A DNA stretch of 64,000 bases. It comes from Mycobacteriales bacterium. Its GTDB lineage: Bacteria; Actinomycetota; Actinomycetes; Mycobacteriales; CADCTP01. The stretch is taken from contig DASYKU010000098.1 in the NCBI GenBank assembly GCA_035995165.1, positions 1 through 64,000 of the forward strand, in the 5' to 3' direction. Below, one piece after another: positions 58,461-64,000 of this stretch; the stretch's first letter is position 1; the number at the start of each line of letters is the position of its first letter. Under the pieces are notes generated by a model. The model saw only the letters and a list, made by a program, of their open reading frames with translations, was not told the origin of the DNA and ran no database searches. A program made the translations under genes and the position numbers.

Positions 58461-59614
58461 CCCGCGACCGATTGCTCTTCTACTGTCAGCACTCCCTGGG
58501 CCTCGGCCACCTGGCCCGCTCCCTCCGGCTTGCGGAGGGTCTGACCGACCGGTTCGAGGTGACGCTGCTCAACGGCGGCCGCTTCCCGGCCGGCACCCGG
58601 GTCCCGGCCGGGATCGACGTGGTGAACCTCCCGCCGCTCGGCCACGACGACGGCGTCGAGCTGGTCAGCCACGACCCGGCGTTCACGGTCGCCGCGGCCA
58701 AGGCGGCCCGGACCCGGCTGATCCTGGCCGCGCTGGCGGAGACCACGCCCTCGGTGGTGCTCATCGAGATGTACCCGTTCGGCCGGCGCAAGTTCGAGTT
58801 CGAGCTGGTGCCGCTGCTGGACGCGGTCGCCGCGCTCGGCGACGACCGGCCCCGGGTGGTCTGCAGCCTGCGCGACATCCTGGTGCAGCGGCCGGTCGGG
58901 CAGGAGAAGCACGACGAGCGCGCGGTCACCCGGCTCAACGCGTCCTTCGACGCGATCGTCCTGCACGCCGACCCGGCGTTCGCGACGCTGGAGGAGTCCT
59001 TCCGCCCGGCGACCCCGCTGCGGGTGCCGGTGCTCTACACCGGCTTCGTCGCGCCGCCGGCCCCGGCCCCGGCCGACCGCCGGCTCGACCGGCTCGTCGT
59101 CTCCTCCGGCGGCGGCATGGTCGGCGAGCCGCTGGTGCGGGCCGCGGTCGAGGTGCACCGGGACCTGTTCATCCGGACCGGGCTGCGGACCACGGTCGTG
59201 GCCGGGCCGTTCCTGCCGGCGCCGGTCTGGGACTGGTTGCGGGACCAGGCCCGGCACAGCCCGGTGCTGGAGGCGGTCCGGCGGGTGGACGACCTGGCCC
59301 TGGAGATCGGCCGCTCCGCGCTGTCGCTGAGTCAAGGTGGGTACAACACCACCATGGACCTGCTGCGGGCGGGCACCCCCGCCGTCGTCGTCCCGTACGC
59401 GGAGGGAGCCGAGGACGAGCAGACCCGCCGGACCTCCCGGCTGGCCGAGCTCGGCGTGCTGCGGATGGTGCCGGCCACCGACCTCGCGGTCCCGGACCGG
59501 CTGCTGGCGGCGCTGGTCGACGCGGCCGGGTCCACCCCGGCGCCGGTGCCGCTGGACCTCACCGGCGCGGAGACGACCGCCCGGATCCTCGCGCCCGAGC
59601 TGGCCGTCCGATGA
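58457..59614 (+). CDS. MurG-like glycosyltransferase, paralogue of the 48522 gene
   Basis: 385-residue GT-B enzyme. It has LFYCQHSLGLGHLARSLRLA at the N-terminus, and SLSQGGYNTTMDLLRAGTPA and VVPYAEGAEDEQTRRTSRLA in the donor domain. Order and motifs parallel the protein at 48522. It overlaps the kinase by GTGA and the deacetylase by ATGA. Confidence 0.88.
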   Translation: MTRDRLLFYCQHSLGLGHLARSLRLAEGLTDRFEVTLLNGGRFPAGTRVPAGIDVVNLPPLGHDDGVELVSHDPAFTVAAAKAARTRLILAALAETTPSVVLIEMYPFGRRKFEFELVPLLDAVAALGDDRPRVVCSLRDILVQRPVGQEKHDERAVTRLNASFDAIVLHADPAFATLEESFRPATPLRVPVLYTGFVAPPAPAPADRRLDRLVVSSGGGMVGEPLVRAAVEVHRDLFIRTGLRTTVVAGPFLPAPVWDWLRDQARHSPVLEAVRRVDDLALEIGRSALSLSQGGYNTTMDLLRAGTPAVVVPYAEGAEDEQTRRTSRLAELGVLRMVPATDLAVPDRLLAALVDAAGSTPAPVPLDLTGAETTARILAPELAVR

Positions 59615-60339
59615 GCTGGCTGGAGCCCGTCCGGGCCGCCCTGGACGAGGGGCCCTGCCGGGTCTTCTTCCGCGACGACGACGCCGGCTGGGGCGACGAG
59701 CGGCTCTGGGCGCTGCTGGACCTGTTCCGGCGCCGGTCGCTGCCGATCGACGTGGCGGTCATCCCGGGGTCGCTCACCCCCTCGCTGATCGCCGGGCTGG
59801 CCGCCCGGGCCCGGGCCGGCGGGGTGCGGCTGCACCAGCACGGCTTCGCCCACGTCGACCACGAGCCGGCCGGGCGCAAGTACGAGTTCGGGCCGTCGCG
59901 GTCCTACGACCAGCAGGCCGTGGACATCACCCGCGGCCAGGCGCTGCTGCGGGACGCGTTCGGCGACCTGATCGAGCCGGTCTTCACCCCGCCCTGGAAC
60001 CGGTGCACCTCCGACACCGCCGCGGTGCTCGCCGACACCGGCTTCCGGATCCTGTCCCGGGACAGCACGGCCGCGCCCCTGCGGGACGTCCGGGTGGCGG
60101 AGGTCCCGGTCACGGTCGACTGGTTCGGCTCCCGCAAGGGCGTCCGATGGACCCCGTTCCAGCTCGCCGAGAAGCTCGCCGACGCCGTCCGGTCCGGAGA
60201 ACCGGTCGGGATCATGCTCCACCACGCCGTCACCGACCCGGGTGAGTTCGCCGCCATCGGCGCGCTGCTGGCGGTCCTCGGTGCCCACCCGAACACCAGA
60301 GCCACTCCCCTCGCCGCTCTCGCCGCGGTCCCTGGCTGA
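59611..60339 (+). CDS. Polysaccharide deacetylase-like (NodB/CE4) protein, cytoplasmic
   Basis: 242-residue protein. CRVFFRDDDAGWGDE (D22-D24) corresponds to the first NodB motif, and RLHQHGFAHVDHEP (His at 75, 77, 81, 84) to the metal-binding H-x(3-4)-H motif. FTPPWNRCT matches the R/PPxG-like motif 3. It lacks a signal peptide and membrane anchor, unlike secreted chitin or peptidoglycan deacetylases. It probably acts on a cytoplasmic lipid-linked or nucleotide-linked N-acetylated sugar. It is the last gene of the operon. Confidence 0.82.
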   Translation: MSWLEPVRAALDEGPCRVFFRDDDAGWGDERLWALLDLFRRRSLPIDVAVIPGSLTPSLIAGLAARARAGGVRLHQHGFAHVDHEPAGRKYEFGPSRSYDQQAVDITRGQALLRDAFGDLIEPVFTPPWNRCTSDTAAVLADTGFRILSRDSTAAPLRDVRVAEVPVTVDWFGSRKGVRWTPFQLAEKLADAVRSGEPVGIMLHHAVTDPGEFAAIGALLAVLGAHPNTRATPLAALAAVPG

Positions 60340-60378
60340 ACCCCGACCAGCCAAGGACCCGGTAGGGCTCGTCCTCAT

Positions 60379-60406
60379 CCGGTTCGCTGCCTCCAGCAGG
60401 AACCGG
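60379..60406. terminator. Hairpin 1 of tandem array
   Basis: CCGGTTC/GAACCGG outer stem plus CTGC/GCAG inner stem with one bulged base, 39 bp after the deacetylase stop codon. Confidence 0.45.
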
Positions 60407-60419
60407 TGCGGGGCGGGGA

Positions 60420-60452
60420 GGTCCGTCGCCCGGCTCCCCCGGGCGACGGACC
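60420..60452. terminator. Hairpin 2 of tandem array
   Basis: A perfect 14-bp stem (GGTCCGTCGCCCGG minus its first G; arms 60420-60433 and 60439-60452) with loop CTCCC. Confidence 0.55.
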
Positions 60453-60462
60453 CGGTGAGATC

Positions 60463-60503
60463 CTGGCCCCGCCCCCGGCATCTCCCTCCGGGGGCGGGGC
60501 CAG
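60463..60503. terminator. Hairpin 3 of tandem array, perfect 16-bp stem
   Basis: CTGGCCCCGCCCCCGG (60463-60478) pairs with 60488-60503 around the loop CATCTCCCT. It is among the most stable hairpins in the window and probably ends the polysaccharide operon transcript. Confidence 0.65.
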
Positions 60504-60558
60504 TACTCGTCTCTCCCCCGCCCGCCCACCCCGTTCCGCCGGCTCCGCGCGCACCCGG

Positions 60559-60587
60559 GCGCCGACCGGATTCCTTCCGGCCGGCGC
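60559..60587. terminator. Hairpin 4 of tandem array
   Basis: GCGCCGACCGG and CCGGCCGGCGC pair around ATTCCTT with one A-C mismatch, followed by TTCT on the plus strand. Confidence 0.45.
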
Positions 60588-60648
60588 TTCTGCGTTGCGA
60601 CGGTGGATCCGTGGGGTCACGTATAAGAAACGACCGTAGGTGGAGTAG

Positions 60649-60679
60649 TTGACATATGGTCCTACCTTATTGCCATACT
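60649..60679 (+). promoter_or_regulatory. Candidate promoter of the Fbp-type ABC importer
   Basis: TTGACA (60649-60654) is a perfect -35, with CATACT (60674-60679) after 19 bp as the best -10. The 120 bp here are unusually AT-rich for the window. An upstream TATAAG at 60622 could be a second -10. Confidence 0.5.
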
Positions 60680-60742
60680 GGCCGCCCGGGCGTGATCCAG
60701 CACACGCCCCGCCAGGAGTGACCCCAATGGAGGGATCAGGCG

Positions 60743-61840
60743 ATGGGACGACGGCGGCGACTTCATTCAGTGCTTCTCCCGGCGAGTATGGCCGGCCTGT
60801 TGCTCGGCGCCGCTGCCTGCGGCGGCTCGTCCGGCGGCGGCGGCGCGGCGGCGGCCGCACCGGACACGAGCCTGGACTCCAAGACCACCCAGGAGCTCGC
60901 GACCCAGGCCGCGCAGGAGGGCTCCCTCACCTGGTACACGACCTTCGCCGACGACGACGTGCAGCCGATCGTCGCCGCGTTCAACAAGACGTACCCGAAC
61001 GTGAAGGTGAACTCGCTGCGCTTGTCCGCGGACAAGATCCCGCAGCGGGTGCTCACCGAGCAGAAGGGCGGCAAGCACAACGCCGACATCGTCTCCGGTG
61101 ACTCGCCCCAGGTGGCCCAGCTGCTGCAGGCGGGCTCGCTGCAGCCGTACACGCCCAAGGACATCTCCGCGCTGCCGTCCGGGCTGGACCTGCCCAAGGG
61201 CTACGAGGGCGTGGTCTACGCGGTGACCACGACCGTCGCGTACAACCCGAAGCTGGTGGCGCAGAAAGGGCTCCCGGTGCCGAAGTCCTGGGAGGACCTG
61301 ACCCAGCCGGCCTGGAAGGGTCAGTTCTCCATCGACCCCAGCGCGGTCAACTGGTACGACAGCCTGGTCCAGTCGATGGGCCACGACAAGGCGATCGACC
61401 TGCTCAAGCGGCTCGGCGACAACAGCCCGGTGTTCGTGGAGAGCCACACCCAGGCGCTGACCCAGGTGCAGGCGGGCGAGCCGATCGGCGCCGCCACCGC
61501 GTACGGCTACAAGGCCTCCAGCCTGAAGGAGAAGACCCCGGACTCGGTCGAGTTCGTCAACTCCGACCCGCTGCCGGCCTCGCTCACCCTGGTCGACGTG
61601 GTCAAGGACGCGCCGCACCCGGCCGCGGCCCGGCTGTTCGAGGACTGGATCGTGTCCAAGGAGGGCCAGCAGGCCGTCGTGGACATCACCAACCACACCT
61701 CGATCCGGCCGGACGTGAAGAACGACGCCAGCGTCTGGGACGAGACGAAGTGGCCGGCCGCGTGGGGCAAGCCGAACCTGCCGGCGGCCGAGTACAACAC
61801 CGAGCTCGCGGAGATGAAGTCGGCGCTGCACGCGCCGTGA
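60743..61840 (+). CDS. ABC importer substrate-binding lipoprotein (FbpA/FutA-like)
   Basis: 365-residue binding protein. The signal peptide with Arg-rich start (MGRRRRLHSV) ends in LLGAAACGG, with Cys26 as lipidation site. The type II binding fold follows (SLTWYTTFADDDVQPIVAAF, VVYAVTTTVAYNPKLVAQKG, SWEDLTQPAWKGQFSIDPSA). This resembles ferric-iron and phosphonate/thiamine-type binding proteins. The adjacent Tyr pair that holds iron in FbpA/FutA is not evident, so iron is not certain. The ATG follows GGAGGG. Confidence 0.85.
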   Translation: MGRRRRLHSVLLPASMAGLLLGAAACGGSSGGGGAAAAAPDTSLDSKTTQELATQAAQEGSLTWYTTFADDDVQPIVAAFNKTYPNVKVNSLRLSADKIPQRVLTEQKGGKHNADIVSGDSPQVAQLLQAGSLQPYTPKDISALPSGLDLPKGYEGVVYAVTTTVAYNPKLVAQKGLPVPKSWEDLTQPAWKGQFSIDPSAVNWYDSLVQSMGHDKAIDLLKRLGDNSPVFVESHTQALTQVQAGEPIGAATAYGYKASSLKEKTPDSVEFVNSDPLPASLTLVDVVKDAPHPAAARLFEDWIVSKEGQQAVVDITNHTSIRPDVKNDASVWDETKWPAAWGKPNLPAAEYNTELAEMKSALHAP

Positions 61841-61847
61841 CAGACGC

Positions 61848-61880
61848 GGTGGCCGGCGCCGTCATCCGGCGCCGGCCACC
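61848..61880 (+). promoter_or_regulatory. Intercistronic hairpin between binding protein and permease genes
   Basis: A perfect 13-bp stem (GGTGGCCGGCGCC/GGCGCCGGCCACC) with loop GTCATCC starts 8 bp after the binding-protein stop. Such hairpins commonly stabilise the upstream message or partly terminate, so that more binding protein than permease is made. Confidence 0.6.
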
Positions 61881-61916
61881 CGCACCTCCCTCCGTCGTCG
61901 GCGATTGGAGCCCGTG

Positions 61917-63671
61917 ATGGCCCTGCTGGTGGACGACACCTCCACCCCCGAGGTCGAGGCACCGAAGCAGCGCCGGGACTGGCGGTCCCTGCTCGACCCG
62001 CGGTACGTGACGCTCGCGGTGGCCGGGCTGGTCGTCGCGTACCTGGCGCTGGTGCCGATCGGCACGATGGTCTACAGCAGCCTGCGGACGAACTTCCTCG
62101 GCATCGCGCCGGGCGCGTGGACCTTCCAGAACTACGTCGACACCTTCACCAGCGACGGCTTCGGCACGCTGGTGCTCAACTCGTTCGTGTACGCCGGCGC
62201 CACCGCGATCGTCTGCACGGTGCTCGGCTTCCTGCTGGCCTGGCTGGTCGCCCGCACCAACACCCCGGGCAAGGCGTTCGCCCGGATCGCGGCGCTGGTC
62301 CCGCTGATCGTGCCGGGCATCCTCAACACGGTGGCCTGGAGCCTGCTGCTGTCACCCCAGCGCGGCACCGGGAACGTCGCCCTGCGCGGCGCCGGGCTGC
62401 CCGCGTTCAACGTGTTCTCCCTGCACGGCATGATCTTCGTTCAGTCGATGCACGTGGTGCCGGTGGCGTACCTGATGGGCACGGCCGCGTTCGCCTCGAT
62501 GGACTCGTCGCTGGAGGAGGCCTCGCTGGCCTCGGGGGCCTCGCCCTGGAAGACCTTCCGGGTGATCACGCTGCGGATGGCCCGCCCGGCGATGCTCTCG
62601 GCCGGGCTGCTGATGTTCATCCAGACGATCTCGACGTTCGAGGTGCCGCAGCTGATCGGCGTGCCAGGGCGGCGGTTCGTGTTCGTCAGCCGGATCTACT
62701 CGGCGTTGCAGAACTTCCCGCCGGACTACGGGACCGTCGGCGCCATCGGTATCTTCGTGCTGGTGATCGCGTCGCTCGGGCTCTGGCTGTCGCGCCGGCT
62801 GTCCGCGGCCTCGACCGTGCAGACCATCACCGGCAAGGGTTTCCGGGCCACCGGGCAGGACATCGGCCGCTGGCGCTGGGCCGGGTTCGCGTTCTTCGTG
62901 CTGTTCTTCCTCATCGCGGTCGCGCTGCCGATCCTCATGCTGGTCTGGTCCTCGCTGCTGCCTGGCTTCGAGCAGCCGTCCTGGGGCGCCCTGCACCGGC
63001 TGACGTTCTCCAACTACACGCAGATCTTCGTCCGGCCCGGGCTGGTGAACTCGGTCAAGAACAGCCTCATCACCGCGGTCGCGTCCGGGCTGATCGTCAC
63101 CGTGCTGAGCGCGCTGGTCGCGTACATCACGGTGAAGACCAAGCTGCGCGGGCGCGGGTTGCTGGACGGGCTCGCGACCGTGCCGATCGCGGTGCCCAGC
63201 GTGGTCATGGGCGTCGGCATCCTCTACTGGTACCTGGCCGCGCCGCTGCCGTTCCACCTCTACGGCACGCTCGCGATCCTCATCGTCGCGTTCGTGACGA
63301 TCACCCTGCCGTACGGGATGCGCTACATCGTCCCGGGCATGGCAGCGATCAAGGACGAGCTGGAGGAGGCCGCGACCGCCAGCGGGGCCGGCTGGTGGCA
63401 GGCGTTCCGGCGGATCTTCGTGCCGCTGCTGATGCCCTCGCTGCTGGCCGCGTTCCTCTACACGATGATCGTCTCGTTCCGGGAGGTGTCCGCGGCGATC
63501 TTCCTGTACTCGTCGGGCACCGAGGTCGTCTCGGTCCAGGTCTTCGACCTCTACTCCAACGGGTCCTACCCGGTGGTGGCGGCGCTCGGCGTCGTGCTCG
63601 TGCTCTTTCTCAGCATCCTCGCCGGTGGCGTGCGCCTGCTCACCCGCCGGTTCGGCATCAGGAACGGGTGA
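61917..63671 (+). CDS. ABC importer permease, two fused membrane domains (FbpB-like)
   Basis: 584-residue permease with about twelve hydrophobic segments in two homologous halves. Each half has an EAA coupling loop: SLEEASLASGASPWKTFRVI (near residue 200) and ELEEAATASGAGWWQAFRRI (near 485). Doubled permeases of this size are typical of Fe(III)/phosphonate importers. I chose the ATG at 61917, preceded by GGAG at 6 bases; a TTG at 61905 is in frame. Confidence 0.9.
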   Translation: MALLVDDTSTPEVEAPKQRRDWRSLLDPRYVTLAVAGLVVAYLALVPIGTMVYSSLRTNFLGIAPGAWTFQNYVDTFTSDGFGTLVLNSFVYAGATAIVCTVLGFLLAWLVARTNTPGKAFARIAALVPLIVPGILNTVAWSLLLSPQRGTGNVALRGAGLPAFNVFSLHGMIFVQSMHVVPVAYLMGTAAFASMDSSLEEASLASGASPWKTFRVITLRMARPAMLSAGLLMFIQTISTFEVPQLIGVPGRRFVFVSRIYSALQNFPPDYGTVGAIGIFVLVIASLGLWLSRRLSAASTVQTITGKGFRATGQDIGRWRWAGFAFFVLFFLIAVALPILMLVWSSLLPGFEQPSWGALHRLTFSNYTQIFVRPGLVNSVKNSLITAVASGLIVTVLSALVAYITVKTKLRGRGLLDGLATVPIAVPSVVMGVGILYWYLAAPLPFHLYGTLAILIVAFVTITLPYGMRYIVPGMAAIKDELEEAATASGAGWWQAFRRIFVPLLMPSLLAAFLYTMIVSFREVSAAIFLYSSGTEVVSVQVFDLYSNGSYPVVAALGVVLVLFLSILAGGVRLLTRRFGIRNG

Positions 63672-63675
63672 GTCG

Positions 63676-64000
63676 ATGATCAAGCTGACCGGGGTCGTCA
63701 AGCGGTACCGCGGGCGCGCGGTGTCCGCCAACGCCGTCGACGGCATCGACCTCGACATCCCCGAGGGCAAGCTGGTCACCCTGCTCGGCCCCAGCGGCTG
63801 CGGCAAGACGACCACGCTGCGGCTGATCGCCGGGCTGGAACGGGCCGACGCCGGCGTCATCGAGATCGGCGGCCAGGTCGTCTCCGACCCCGGCCGCCGG
63901 GTCTACATCGGACCGCACCGGCGCCCGATCGGGATCGTCTTCCAGTCGTACGCGATCTGGCCGCACATGACCGTGCTGCAGAACGTGATGTTCCCGCTGG
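63676..64000 (+). CDS. ABC importer ATPase (FbpC/PotA-like), 3' truncated by window edge
   Basis: First 108 codons of the ATPase. Walker A is LLGPSGCGKTTTLRL near residue 40, and the Q-loop region is IGIVFQSYAIWPHMTVLQNV. The signature, Walker B and any C-terminal regulatory domain lie outside the window. It follows the permease stop by 4 bp. IWPHMTV instead of LFPHMTV is a common form in Fbp/phosphonate-type systems. Confidence 0.9.
   Translation, partial: MIKLTGVVKRYRGRAVSANAVDGIDLDIPEGKLVTLLGPSGCGKTTTLRLIAGLERADAGVIEIGGQVVSDPGRRVYIGPHRRPIGIVFQSYAIWPHMTVLQNVMFPL

Larger units (their letters stand above)
60340..60742. other. Intergenic region, 403 bp, with hairpin array and promoter
   Basis: It contains four consecutive hairpins (60379-60587) and the promoter of the ABC importer operon. 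No natural reading frame was found. Confidence 0.6.

Noticed and set aside
60636-60665. Possible IdeR/DtxR iron box (GTAGG...CCTAC) before the Fbp-type operon
   Set aside because: The arms are only 5 bp and 20 bp apart, and do not match the 19-bp IdeR consensus.
60743-63671. Naming the importer fbpA/fbpB/fbpC as an iron transporter
   Set aside because: The iron-binding adjacent Tyr pair is not evident in the binding protein, and phosphonate- or thiamine-type importers share the architecture.

Overview
The window is very GC-rich DNA of an actinomycete (Actinomycetota). Dense ATGA/GTGA gene overlaps, frequent GTG and TTG starts, a split PntAA/PntAB transhydrogenase, an ECF42 sigma factor beside a DGPF protein, and a perfect actinobacterial LexA box upstream of dinB all point that way. 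I cannot fix the order or genus. No rRNA, tRNA, CRISPR array, integrase or intact insertion sequence was recognised.

Region 1 (1-20.4 kb) is a catabolic island with two regulators. A fused 2-oxoacid dehydrogenase E1 (cut by the left edge) is divergent from a six-gene, translationally coupled operon: VOC protein, GntR/FCD regulator, a two-subunit molybdenum hydroxylase of the IorAB type, an AhpD-like protein and an alpha/beta hydrolase. GGATCC-centred palindromes overlap the start regions of both units. Next come a beta-hydroxyacid dehydrogenase, an M24/creatinase-like hydrolase with one canonical metal ligand replaced, and an aldehyde dehydrogenase; then an FAD amine-oxidase/phytoene-desaturase-like enzyme, a complete Liv-type ABC importer with a permease-ATPase fusion, a cytoplasmic NMT1-like binding protein, an MFS transporter and a LacI regulator. 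Four copies of a GCAAWCGWKTGC palindrome lie before the four transcription units of this half, which suggests one LacI regulon. The substrate is unknown; a nitrogen-containing or aromatic compound is a reasonable guess.

Region 2 (20.4-46.2 kb) is mixed: aldo/keto reductases, a decayed toxin-antitoxin pair, a phospholipase D-like protein, a cation diffusion facilitator, an XdhC-type protein, LexA-box dinB, the DGPF/ECF42 pair, an AceE-like thiamine-diphosphate enzyme, a second YidC-like insertase, a DUF885 protein, pntAA-AB-B with a 31-codon ORF overlapping its neighbours, AlkA-like glycosylase, a coiled-coil protein of unknown family and a NarL-type two-component system.

Region 3 (46.8-60.3 kb) is a divergent surface-polysaccharide locus. 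Leftward run a Gly/Ser-rich membrane protein, a MurG-like glycosyltransferase and an ABC exporter. Rightward run a nucleotide-sugar epimerase, a UDP-HexNAc-type dehydrogenase, two GT4 enzymes, a heparinase II/III-like protein, an APH-fold kinase, a second MurG-like transferase and a NodB-like deacetylase, almost all with overlapping ends. The predicted product is a polymer or glycolipid containing (amino)uronic acid; the lyase-like, kinase and deacetylase proteins all lack signal peptides. This is the best candidate here for an undescribed system.

Region 4 (60.3-64 kb) has a tandem array of four GC-rich hairpins, then a promoter and an Fbp/Fut-type ABC importer (lipoprotein, double-domain permease, ATPase cut by the right edge).
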